Shown here piece after piece: positions 1 to 12,240 of a DNA stretch of 64,000 nt (its first letter is position 1; every line of letters starts with the position of its first letter). The position numbers and the translations under genes are program-made. The notes beneath the pieces were generated by a model that searched no databases, had not been told where the DNA came from, and worked only from the letters and a program-made list of their open reading frames with translations. Origin of the DNA: Protonemura montana (taxonomy: Eukaryota; Arthropoda; Insecta; Plecoptera; Nemouridae); contig OX387610.1 of the NCBI GenBank assembly GCA_947568835.1, positions 17,221,050-17,285,049 on the forward strand, written 5' to 3'.

Positions 1-450
1 GCTTGACGCCTCAGACACTCTGCCTTGCTACCCAGACCCTCCAGACACTCTGCCTGCTACCCAGACGCTCCAGACACTCTGCCTCGCTAGCCAGGCGCTC
101 CAGACACTCTGCCTCGCTAGCCAGCCGCTCCAGACACTCTACCACGCTAGCCAGACACTCCAGACACTCTACCACGCAAGCTAGACGCTCCAGGCACTCT
201 GCCTCGCTACTTGGACGCTCCAGACACTCTGCCTCGCTAGCCAGGCGCTTCAGACACTCTGCCTCGCTACTCAGACTCTCCAGACACTCTGCCTCGCTAC
301 TCAGACTCTCCAGACACTCTGCCTCGCTAGCCAGGCGCTCCAGACACTCTGCCACGCTACCCAGACTCTCCAGACACTCTGCCTCGCTAGCCAGGCGCTC
401 CAGACACTCTGCCATGCTAGCCAGACGCTTCAGACACTCTGGCTAGCCAC
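1..450. repeat. Partial block at left edge with diverged units
   Basis: Fifteen units whose variants are mostly not found in the internal HORs: ctaccacgcaag near 160-180, cttggacgctcc near 208-220, and two consecutive cctcgctactcagactctcc units near 282-310. The segment also holds the only off-register unit of the window (32-60). This looks like a less homogenised flank of the array, or a different HOR type entering from the left. Confidence 0.7.
32..60. repeat. 29-bp unit (1-base deletion)
   Basis: This unit reads ...ctctgcctgctac where other units have ctctgcctcgctac or ctctgccttgctac, so it is one base short. It is the only unit found whose length is not 30. It shifts both open frames at the extreme left of the window. 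Confidence 0.8.
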
Positions 451-3400
451 CCAGACTCTCCAGACTCTCTGCCTCGCTAGCCAGGCGCTCCAGACACTCT
501 GCCACGCTAGCCAGACGCTCCAGACACTCTGATTCGCTACCCAGACGTTCAAGACACTTTGCCTCGCTCCTGAGACGCTCCAGACACTCTGCCTCGTTAG
601 CCAGGCGCTTCAGAAGCTCTGCCTCGCTAGCCAGGCGCTCCAGACACTCTGCCATTCTAGCCAGACGCTCCAGACTATCTGCTACGCTAGCCAGAGGCTC
701 CAGACACTCTGCCACGCTAGTTAGTGGCTCCAGCCACTCTGCCAGGCTAGCTCGACGCTCCAGGCACTCTGCCTCGCTACTTAGACGCTCCAGACACTCT
801 GCCTCGCTAGCCAGGCGCTTCAGACACTCTGGCTGGCAACCCAGACGCTCCAGACACACTGCCTCGCTAGCCAGTGGCTCCAGAATATCTGCCACGCTAG
901 CCAGAGGCTGCAGACACTCTGCAATGCTAGCCAGACGCTCCAGACACTCTGCCACGCTAGCCAGAGGCTGAAGACACTCTGCAATGCTAGCCAGACGCTC
1001 CAGACACTCTGCCACGCTAGCTAGACGCTCCAGACACTCTGATTCGCTACTTAGACGCTCCAGACACCTTGCCTCGCTACCCAGACACACCAGACACTCT
1101 GCCTCGCTAGCTAAACGCTCCAGACACTCTGCCTTGCTACCCAGACCCTCCAGACACTCTGTCTCGCTAGCCATGCGCTCCAGAATTTCTGCCTCGCTAC
1201 CCAGACGCTCCAGACTATCTGCCACGCTAGCCAGGGGCTCCAGACTATCTGCCACGCTAGCCAGAGGCTCCAGACACTCTGCCACGCTTGTTAGACAATC
1301 CAGACTTTCTGCCTCGCTAGCCAGGCGCTCCAGACACTCTGCCTCGCTAGCCAGACGCTCCAGACACTCTGCCTCGTTAGCCAGGCGCTTCAGAAGCTCT
1401 GCCTCGCTAGCCAGGCGCTCCAGACACTCTGCCATTCTAGCCAGACGCTCCAGACTATCTGCTACGCTAGCCAGAGGCTCCAGACACTCTGCCACGCTAA
1501 ATAGACGCTCCAGACACTCTGCCTTGCTACCCAGAATCTCCAGACACTCTGCCTCGCTAGCCAGGCGCTCCAGACACTCTGCCTCGCTACCCAGACGCTT
1601 TAGACTATCTGCCACGCTAGCCAGTGGCTCCAGACACTCTGCCACGCTAGCTAGACGCTCCAGGCACTCTGCCTCGCTACTTAGACGCTCCAGAAACTCT
1701 GCCTCACTAGCCAGGCACTCCAGACACTCTGGCTCGCTACCCAGACGATCCAGACACTCTGCCTCCCTAGCCAGCCGCTCCAGACACTCTGCCATGCTAG
1801 CCAGAGATTTCAGACACTCTGCTACGCTAGCCAGACGCTCCAGACACTCTGCCACGCTAGCCAGAGGCTGAAGACACTCTGCAATGCTAGCCAGACGCTC
1901 CAGACACTCTGCCACGCTAGCTAGACGCTCCAGACACTCTGATTCGCTACTTAGACGCTCCAGACACCTTGCCTCGCTACCCAGACGCTCCAGACACTCT
2001 GCCTCGCTACCTAGACGCTTCAGACTATCTGCCACGCTAATCAGTGGCTCCAGACACTCTGCCACGCTAGCTAGACGCTCCAGGCACTCTGTCTCGCTAC
2101 TTAGACGCTCCAGACACTGTGCCTCGCTAGCCAGGCACTCCAGACACTCTGATTCACTACCCAGACGTTCCAGACACTTTGCCTCGCTACCCAGACGCTC
2201 TAGACTATCTGCAACGCTAGCCAGTGGCTCCAGCCACTCTGCCACGCTAGCTAGACGCTCCAGGCACTCTGCCTCGCTACTCAGACGCTCCAGACACCCT
2301 GCAATGCTAGCCAGACGCTCCAGACACTCTGCCACGCTAGCCAGGCACTCCAGACACTCTGATTCACTACCCAGACGTTCCAGACACTTTGCCTCGCTAC
2401 CCAGACGCTCCAGACTATCTGCAACGCTAGCCAGTGGCTCCAGACTCTCTGCCTCGCTAGCCAGGCGCTCCAGACACTCTGCCACGCTAGCCAGACGCTC
2501 CAGACACTCTGATTCGCTACCCAGACGTTCAAGACACTTTGCCTCGCTCCTGAGACGCTCCAGACACTCTGCCTCGTTAGCCAGGCGCTTCAGAAGCTCT
2601 GCCTCGCTAGCCAGGCGCTCCAGACACTCTGCCATTCTAGCCAGACGCTCCAGACTATCTGCTACGCTAGCCAGAGGCTCCAGACACTCTGCCACGCTAG
2701 TTAGTGGCTCCAGCCACTCTGCCAGGCTAGCTCGACGCTCCAGGCACTCTGCCTCGCTACTTAGACGCTCCAGACACTCTGCCTCGCTAGCCAGGCGCTT
2801 CAGACACTCTGGCTGGCAACCCAGACGCTCCAGACACACTGCCTCGCTAGCCAGTGGCTCCAGAATATCTGCCACGCTAGCCAGAGGCTGCAGACACTCT
2901 GCAATGCTAGCCAGACGCTCCAGACACTCTGCCACGCTAGCCAGAGGCTGAAGACACTCTGCAATGCTAGCCAGACGCTCCAGACACTCTGCCACGCTAG
3001 CTAGACGCTCCAGACACTCTGATTCGCTACTTAGACGCTCCAGACACCTTGCCTCGCTACCCAGACACACCAGACACTCTGCCTCGCTAGCTAAACGCTC
3101 CAGAATTTCTGCCTCGCTACCCAGACGCTCCAGACTATCTGCCACGCTAGCCAGGGGCTCCAGACTATCTGCCACGCTAGCCAGAGGCTCCAGACACTCT
3201 GCCACGCTTGTTAGACAATCCAGACTTTCTGCCTCGCTAGCCAGGCGCTCCAGACACTCTGCCTCGCTAGCCAGACGCTCCAGACACTCTGCCTCGTTAG
3301 CCAGGCGCTTCAGAAGCTCTGCCTCGCTAGCCAGGCGCTCCAGACACTCTGCCATTCTAGCCAGACGCTCCAGACTATCTGCTACGCTAGCCAGAGGCTC

Positions 3401-4080
3401 CAGACACTCTGCCACGCTAAATAGACGCTCCAGACACTCTGCCTTGCTACCCAGAATCTCCAGACACTCTGCCTCGCTAGCCAGGCGCTCCAGACACTCT
3501 GCCTCGCTACCCAGACGCTTTAGACTATCTGCCACGCTAGCCAGTGGCTCCAGACACTCTGCCACGCTAGCTAGACGCTCCAGGCACTCTGCCTCGCTAC
3601 TTAGACGCTCCAGAAACTCTGCCTCACTAGCCAGGCACTCCAGACACTCTGGCTCGCTACCCAGACGATCCAGACACTCTGCCTCCCTAGCCAGCCGCTC
3701 CAGACACTCTGCCATGCTAGCCAGAGATTTCAGACACTCTGCTACGCTAGCTAGACGCTCCAGACACTCTGCCACGCTAGCTAGACGCTCCAGACACTCT
3801 GCCTTGCTACTTAGACCCTCCAGACACTCTGCCTCGCTAGCCAGGCGCTCCAGACACTCTGCCTCGCTACCCAGACGCTCCAGACTATTTGCCACGCTAG
3901 CCAGTGGCTCCAGACTATCTGCCACGCTAGCCAGAGGCTGCAGACACTCTGCAATGCTAGCCAGACGCTCCAGACACTCTGCCACGCTAGCCAGAGGCTG
4001 AAGACACTCTGCAATGCTAGCCAGGCGCTCCAGACACTCTGCCATGCTAGCCAGACGCTTCAGACACTCTGGCTAGCTAC
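451..4080. repeat. HOR block 1, 121 units (3,630 bp)
   Basis: The block starts at the ccagactctcc unit after a boundary unit that here reads ggctagccac, not the usual ggctagctac. Its minus-strand frame is open for 1,200 codons (443-4045). It is internally repetitive: roughly 451-1870 reappears at 2431-3790, offset 1,980 bp. The offset becomes 1,920 bp after a two-unit deletion near 3100, where ctaaacgctccaga joins atttctgcc directly. The same deletion occurs in the blocks at 25051 and 30601. Confidence 0.8.
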
Positions 4081-4290
4081 CCAGACTCTCCAGACACTCT
4101 GCCTCGCTAGCCAGGCGCTCCAGACACTCTGCCACGCTAGCCAGACGCTCCAGACACTCTGCCACGCTAGCCAGAGGCTGAAGACACTCTGCAATGCTAG
4201 CCAGGCGCTCCAGACACTCTGCTTCGCTAGCCAGCCGCTCCAGACACTCTGCCATGCTAGCCAGACGCTTCAGACACTCTGGCTAGCTAC
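4081..4290. repeat. Mini-block, 7 units (210 bp)
   Basis: A complete boundary-to-boundary block of only seven units: ccagactctcc start, a gaggctgaag unit, a cttcgctag unit, and the stop-bearing ggctagctac end. The minus-strand frame is open for 60 codons. Near-identical mini-blocks lie at 27931, 33481 and 36631. It looks like an HOR collapsed to its two ends by a large internal deletion. Confidence 0.8.
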
Positions 4291-7260
4291 CCAGACTCTC
4301 CAGACACTCTGCCTCGCAAGCCAGGCGCTCCAGACACTCTGCCACGCTAGCCAGACGCTCCAGACACTCTGATTCGCTACCCAGACGTTCAAGACACTTT
4401 GCCTCGCTCCCCAGACGCTCCAGACACTCTGCCTCGTTAGCCAGGCGCTTCAGAAGCTCTGCCTCGCTAGCCAGGCGCTCCAGACACTCTGCCATTCTAG
4501 CCAGACGCTCCAGACTATCTGCTACGCTAGCCAGAGGCTCCAGACACTCTGCCACGCTAAATAGACGCTCCAGACACTCTGCCTTGCTACCCAGAATCTC
4601 CAGACACTCTGCCTCGCTAGCCAGGCGCTCCAGACACTCTGCCTCGCTACCCAGACGCTTTAGACTATCTGCCACGCTAGCCAGTGGCTCCAGACACTCT
4701 GCCACGCTAGCTAGACGTTCCAGGCACTCTGCCTCGCTACTTAGACGCTCCAGAAACTCTGCCTCACTAGCCAGGCACTCCAGACACTCTGGCTCGCTAC
4801 CCAGACGATCCAGACACTCTGCCTCCCTAGCCAGCCGCTCCAGACACTCTGCCATGCTAGCCAGAGATTTCAGACACTCTGCTACGCTAGCCAGACGCTC
4901 CAGACACTCTGCCACGCTAGCCAGAGGCTGAAGACACTCTGCAATGCTAGCCAGACGCTCCAGACACTCTGCCACGCTAGCTAGACGCTCCAGACACTCT
5001 GATTCGCTACTTAGACGCTCCAGACACCTTGCCTCGCTACCCAGACGCTCCAGACACTCTGCCTCGCTACCTAGACGCTTCAGACTATCTGCCACGCTAA
5101 TCAGTGGCTCCAGACACTCTGCCACGCTAGCTAGACGCTCCAGGCACTCTGTCTCGCTACTTAGACGCTCCAGACACTGTGCCTCGCTAGCCAGGCACTC
5201 CAGACACTCTGATTCACTACCCAGACGTTCCAGACACTTTGCCTCGCTACCCAGACGCTCCAGACTATCTGCAACGCTAGCCAGTGGCTCCAGCCACTCT
5301 GCCACGCTAGCTAGACGCTCCAGGCACTCTGCCTCGCTACTCAGACGCTCCAGACACTCTGCAATGCTAGCCAGACGCTCCAGACACTCTGCCACGCTAG
5401 CCAGGCACTCCAGACACTCTGATTCACTACCCAGACGTTCCAGACACTTTGCCTCGCTACCCAGACGCTCCAGACTATCTGCAACGCTAGCCAGTGGCTC
5501 CAGACTCTCTGCCTCGCTAGCCAGGCGCTCCAGACACTCTGCCACGCTAGCCAGACGCTCCAGACACTCTGATTCGCTACCCAGACGTTCAAGACACTTT
5601 GCCTCGCTCCTGAGACGCTCCAGACACTCTGCCTCGTTAGCCAGGCGCTTCAGAAGCTCTGCCTCGCTAGCCAGGCGCTCCAGACACTCTGACATTCTAG
5701 CCAGACGCTCCAGACTATCTGCTACGCTAGCCAGAGGCTCCAGACACTCTGCCACGCTAGTTAGTGGCTCCAGCCACTCTGCCAGGCTAGCTCGACGCTC
5801 CAGGCACTCTGCCTCGCTACTTAGACGCTCCAGACACTCTGCCTCGCTAGCCAGGCGCTTCAGACACTCTGGCTGGCAACCCAGACGCTCCAGACACACT
5901 GCCTCGCTAGCCAGTGGCTCCAGAATATCTGCCACGCTAGCCAGAGGCTGCAGACACTCTGCAATGCTAGCCAGACGCTCCAGACACTCTGCCACGCTAG
6001 CCAGAGGCTGAAGACACTCTGCAATGCTAGCCAGACGCTCCAGACACTCTGCCACGCTAGCTAGACGCTCCAGACACTCTGATTCGCTACTTAGACGCTC
6101 CAGACACCTTGCCTCGCTACCCAGACACACCAGACACTCTGCCTCGCTAGCTAAACGCTCCAGACACTCTGCCTTGCTACCCAGACCCTCCAGACACTCT
6201 GTCTCGCTAGCCATGCGCTCCAGAATTTCTGCCTCGCTACCCAGACGCTCCAGACTATCTGCCACGCTAGCCAGGGGCTCCAGACTATCTGCCACGCTAG
6301 CCAGAGGCTCCAGACACTCTGCCACGCTTGTTAGACAATCCAGACTTTCTGCCTCGCTAGCCAGGCGCTCCAGACACTCTGCCTCGCTAGCCAGACGCTC
6401 CAGACACTCTGCCTCGTTAGCCAGGCGCTTCAGAAGCTCTGCCTCGCTAGCCAGGCGCTCCAGACACTCTGCCATTCTAGCCAGACGCTCCAGACTATCT
6501 GCTACGCTAGCCAGAGGCTCCAGACACTCTGCCACGCTAAATAGACGCTCCAGACACTCTGCCTTGCTACCCAGAATCTCCAGACACTCTGCCTCGCTAG
6601 CCAGGCGCTCCAGACACTCTGCCTCGCTACCCAGACGCTTTAGACTATCTGCCACGCTAGCCAGTGGCTCCAGACACTCTGCCACGCTAGCTAGACGCTC
6701 CAGGCACTCTGCCTCGCTACTTAGACGCTCCAGAAACTCTGCCTCACTAGCCAGGCACTCCAGACACTCTGGCTCGCTACCCAGACGATCCAGACACTCT
6801 GCCTCCCTAGCCAGCCGCTCCAGACACTCTGCCATGCTAGCCAGAGATTTCAGACACTCTGCTACGCTAGCTAGACGCTCCAGACACTCTGCCACGCTAG
6901 CTAGACGCTCCAGACACTCTGCCTTGCTACTTAGACCCTCCAGACACTCTGCCTCGCTAGCCAGGCGCTCCAGACACTCTGCCTCGCTACCCAGACGCTC
7001 CAGACTATTTGCCACGCTAGCCAGTGGCTCCAGACTATCTGCCACGCTAGCCAGAGGCTGCAGACACTCTGCAATGCTAGCCAGACGCTCCAGACACTCT
7101 GCCACGCTAGCCAGAGGCTGAAGACACTCTGCAATGCTAGCCAGGCGCTCCAGACACTCTGCTTCGCTAGCCAGCCGCTCCAGACACTCTGCCATGCTAG
7201 CCAGACGCTTCAGACACTCTGGCTAGCTACCCAGACGCTTCAGACACTCTGGCTAGCTAC
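4291..7260. repeat. HOR, 99 units (2,970 bp)
   Basis: Minus-strand frame open for 970 codons (4283-7195). It starts with a gcctcgcaag unit variant and ends with two consecutive stop units (7201-7260). Paralogous to 14671-17640. It holds three internal copies of the gaggctgaag / gcaatgctag segment (near 4921, 6001 and 7111), the first two 1,080 bp apart. Confidence 0.8.
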
Positions 7261-9750
7261 CCAGACTCTCCAGACACTCTGCCACGCTAGCCAGACGCTC
7301 CAGACACTCTGATTCGCTACCCAGACGTTCAAGACACTTTGCCTCGCTCCCCAGACGCTCCAGACACTCTGCCTCGTTAGCCAGGCGCTTCAGAAGCTCT
7401 GCCTCGCTAGCCAGGCGCTCCAGACACTCTGCCATTCTAGCCAGACGCTCCAGACTATCTGCTACGCTAGCCAGAGGCTCCAGACACTCTGCCACGCTAA
7501 ATAGACGCTCCAGACACTCTGCCTTGCTACCCAGAATCTCCAGACACTCTGCCTCGCTAGCCAGGCGCTCCAGACACTCTGCCATTCTAGCCAGACGCTC
7601 CAGACTATCTGCTACGCTAGCCAGTGGCTCCAGACACTCTGCCACGCTAGCTAGACGTTCCAGGCACTCTGCCTCGCTACTTAGACGCTCCAGAAACTCT
7701 GCCTCACTAGCCAGGCACTCCAGACACTCTGGCTCGCTACCCAGACGATCCAGACACTCTGCCTCCCTAGCCAGCCGCTCCAGACACTCTGCCATGCTAG
7801 CCAGAGATTTCAGACACTCTGCTACGCTAGCCAGACGCTCCAGACACTCTGCCACGCTAGCCAGAGGCTGAAGACACTCTGCAATGCTAGCCAGACGCTC
7901 CAGACACTCTGCCACGCTAGCTAGACGCTCCAGACACTCTGATTCGCTACTTAGACGCTCCAGACACCTTGCCTCGCTACCTAGACGCTCCAGACACTCT
8001 GCCTCGCTACCTAGACGCTTCAGACTATCTGCCACGCTAATCAGTGGCTCCAGACACTCTGCCACGCTAGCTAGACGCTCCAGGCACTCTGTCTCGCTAC
8101 TTAGACGCTCCAGACACTGTGCCTCGCTAGCCAGGCACTCCAGACACTCTGATTCGCTACCCAGACGTTCCAGACACTTTGCCTCGCTACCCAGACGCTC
8201 CAGACTATCTGCAACGCTAGCCAGAGGCTCCAGACACTCTGCCACGCTAGTTAGTGGCTCCAGCCACTCTGCCAGGCTAGCTCGACGCTCCAGGCACTCT
8301 GCCTCGCTACTTAGACGCTCCAGACACTCTGCCTCGCTAGCCAGGCGCTTCAGACACTCTGGCTGGCAACCCAGACGCTCCAGACACACTGCCTCGCTAG
8401 CCAGTGGCTCCAGAATATCTGCCACGCTAGCCAGAGGCTGCAGACACTCTGCAATGCTAGCCAGACGCTCCAGACACTCTGCCACGCTAGCCAGAGGCTG
8501 AAGACACTCTGCAATGCTAGCCAGACGCTCCAGACACTCTGCCACGCTAGCTAGACGCTCCAGACACTCTGATTCGCTACTTAGACGCTCCAGACACCTT
8601 GCCTCGCTACCCAGACACACCAGACACTCTGCCTCGCTAGCTAAACGCTCCAGACACTCTGCCTTGCTACCCAGACCCTCCAGACACTCTGTCTCGCTAG
8701 CCATGCGCTCCAGAATTTCTGCCTCGCTACCCAGACGCTCCAGACTATCTGCCACGCTAGCCAGGGGCTCCAGACTATCTGCCACGCTAGCCAGAGGCTC
8801 CAGACACTCTGCCACGCTTGTTAGACAATCCAGACTTTCTGCCTCGCTAGCCAGGCGCTCCAGACACTCTGCCTCGCTAGCCAGACGCTCCAGACACTCT
8901 GCCTCGTTAGCCAGGCGCTTCAGAAGCTCTGCCTCGCTAGCCAGGCGCTCCAGACACTCTGCCATTCTAGCCAGACGCTCCAGACTATCTGCTACGCTAG
9001 CCAGAGGCTCCAGACACTCTGCCACGCTAAATAGACGCTCCAGACACTCTGCCTTGCTACCCAGAATCTCCAGACACTCTGCCTCGCTAGCCAGGCGCTC
9101 CAGACACTCTGCCTCGCTACTCAGACGCTTTAGACTATCTGCCACGCTAGCCAGTGGCTCCAGACACTCTGCCACGCTAGCTAGACGCTCCAGGCACTCT
9201 GCCTCGCTACTTAGACGCTCCAGAAACTCTGCCTCACTAGCCAGGCACTCCAGACACTCTGGCTCGCTACCCAGACGATCCAGACACTCTGCCTCCCTAG
9301 CCAGCCGCTCCAGACACTCTGCCATGCTAGCCAGAGATTTCAGACACTCTGCTACGCTAGCTAGACGCTCCAGACACTCTGCCACGCTAGCTAGACGCTC
9401 CAGACACTCTGCCTTGCTACTTAGACCCTCCAGACACTCTGCCTCGCTAGCCAGGCGCTCCAGACACTCTGCCTCGCTACCCAGACGCTCCAGACTATTT
9501 GCCACGCTAGCCAGTGGCTCCAGACTATCTGCCACGCTAGCCAGAGGCTGCAGACACTCTGCAATGCTAGCCAGACGCTCCAGACACTCTGCCACGCTAG
9601 CCAGAGGCTGAAGACACTCTGCAATGCTAGCCAGGCGCTCCAGACACTCTGCTTCGCTAGCCAGCCGCTCCAGACACTCTGCCATGCTAGCCAGACGCTT
9701 CAGACACTCTGGCTAGCTACCCAGACGCTTCAGACACTCTGGCTAGCTAC
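7261..9750. repeat. HOR, 83 units (2,490 bp)
   Basis: Minus-strand frame open for 810 codons (7253-9685). Compared with the 99-unit HOR it has lost a middle segment: near 8210-8240 gcaacgctagccagaggctcc replaces gcaacgctagccagtggctcc and the following units are missing. It ends with a doubled stop unit. Paralogue at 17641. Confidence 0.8.
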
Positions 9751-12240
9751 CCAGACTCTCCAGACACTCTGCCACGCTAGCCAGACGCTCCAGACACTCT
9801 GATTCGCTACCCAGACGTTCAAGACACTTTGCCTCGCTCCCCAGACGCTCCAGACACTCTGCCTCGTTAGCCAGGCGCTTCAGAAGCTCTGCCTCGCTAG
9901 CCAGGCGCTCCAGACACTCTGCCATTCTAGCCAGACGCTCCAGACTATCTGCTACGCTAGCCAGAGGCTCCAGACACTCTGCCACGCTAAATAGACGCTC
10001 CAGACACTCTGCCTTGCTACCCAGAATCTCCAGACACTCTGCCTCGCTAGCCAGGCGCTCCAGACACTCTGCCATTCTAGCCAGACGCTCCAGACTATCT
10101 GCTACGCTAGCCAGTGGCTCCAGACACTCTGCCACGCTAGCTAGACGTTCCAGGCACTCTGCCTCGCTACTTAGACGCTCCAGAAACTCTGCCTCACTAG
10201 CCAGGCACTCCAGACACTCTGGCTCGCTACCCAGACGATCCAGACACTCTGCCTCCCTAGCCAGCCGCTCCAGACACTCTGCCATGCTAGCCAGAGATTT
10301 CAGACACTCTGCTACGCTAGCCAGACGCTCCAGACACTCTGCCACGCTAGCCAGAGGCTGAAGACACTCTGCAATGCTAGCCAGACGCTCCAGACACTCT
10401 GCCACGCTAGCTAGACGCTCCAGACACTCTGATTCGCTACTTAGACGCTCCAGACACCTTGCCTCGCTACCTAGACGCTCCAGACACTCTGCCTCGCTAC
10501 CTAGACGCTTCAGACTATCTGCCACGCTAATCAGTGGCTCCAGACACTCTGCCACGCTAGCTAGACGCTCCAGGCACTCTGTCTCGAAACTTAGACGCTC
10601 CAGACACTGTGCCTCGCTAGCCAGGCACTCCAGACACTCTGATTCGCTACCCAGACGTTCCAGACACTTTGCCTCGCTACCCAGACGCTCCAGACTATCT
10701 GCAACGCTAGCCAGAGGCTCCAGACACTCTGCCACGCTAGTTAGTGGCTCCAGCCACTCTGCCAGGCTAGCTCGACGCTCCAGGCACTCTGCCTCGCTAC
10801 TTAGACGCTCCAGACACTCTGCCTCGCTAGCCAGGCGCTTCAGACACTCTGGCTGGCAACCCAGACGCTCCAGACACACTGCCTCGCTAGCCAGTGGCTC
10901 CAGAATATCTGCCACGCTAGCCAGAGGCTGCAGACACTCTGCAATGCTAGCCAGACGCTCCAGACACTCTGCCACGCTAGCCAGAGGCTGAAGACACTCT
11001 GCAATGCTAGCCAGACGCTCCAGACACTCTGCCACGCTAGCTAGACGCTCCAGACACTCTGATTCGCTACTTAGACGCTCCAGACACCTTGCCTCGCTAC
11101 CCAGACACACCAGACACTCTGCCTCGCTAGCTAAACGCTCCAGACACTCTGCCTTGCTACCCAGACCCTCCAGACACTCTGTCTCGCTAGCCATGCGCTC
11201 CAGAATTTCTGCCTCGCTACCCAGACGCTCCAGACTATCTGCCACGCTAGCCAGGGGCTCCAGACTATCTGCCACGCTAGCCAGAGGCTCCAGACACTCT
11301 GCCACGCTTGTTAGACAATCCAGACTTTCTGCCTCGCTAGCCAGGCGCTCCAGACACTCTGCCTCGCTAGCCAGACGCTCCAGACACTCTGCCTCGTTAG
11401 CCAGGCGCTTCAGAAGCTCTGCCTCGCTAGCCAGGCGCTCCAGACACTCTGCCATTCTAGCCAGACGCTCCAGACTATCTGCTACGCTAGCCAGAGGCTC
11501 CAGACACTCTGCCACGCTAAATAGACGCTCCAGACACTCTGCCTTGCTACCCAGAATCTCCAGACACTCTGCCTCGCTAGCCAGGCGCTCCAGACACTCT
11601 GCCTCGCTACCCAGACGCTTTAGACTATCTGCCACGCTAGCCAGTGGCTCCAGACACTCTGCCACGCTAGCTAGACGCTCCAGGCACTCTGCCTCGCTAC
11701 TTAGACGCTCCAGAAACTCTGCCTCACTAGCCAGGCACTCCAGACACTCTGGCTCGCTACCCAGACGATCCAGACACTCTGCCTCCCTAGCCAGCCGCTC
11801 CAGACACTCTGCCATGCTAGCCAGAGATTTCAGACACTCTGCTACGCTAGCTAGACGCTCCAGACACTCTGCCACGCTAGCTAGACGCTCCAGACACTCT
11901 GCCTTGCTACTTAGACCCTCCAGACACTCTGCCTCGCTAGCCAGGCGCTCCAGACACTCTGCCTCGCTACCCAGACGCTCCAGACTATTTGCCACGCTAG
12001 CCAGTGGCTCCAGACTATCTGCCACGCTAGCCAGAGGCTGCAGACACTCTGCAATGCTAGCCAGACGCTCCAGACACTCTGCCACGCTAGCCAGAGGCTG
12101 AAGACACTCTGCAATGCTAGCCAGGCGCTCCAGACACTCTGCTTCGCTAGCCAGCCGCTCCAGACACTCTGCCATGCTAGCCAGACGCTTCAGACACTCT
12201 GGCTAGCTACCCAGACGCTTCAGACACTCTGGCTAGCTAC
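9751..12240. repeat. HOR, 83 units (2,490 bp)
   Basis: Same structure as the block at 7261, with open frame 9743-12175 (810 codons). Private marks are tctcgaaac at 10582 and a cysteine-decapeptide variant reading SFETECL on the minus strand. Both reappear 10,380 bp to the right, in the block at 20131. Confidence 0.8.
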
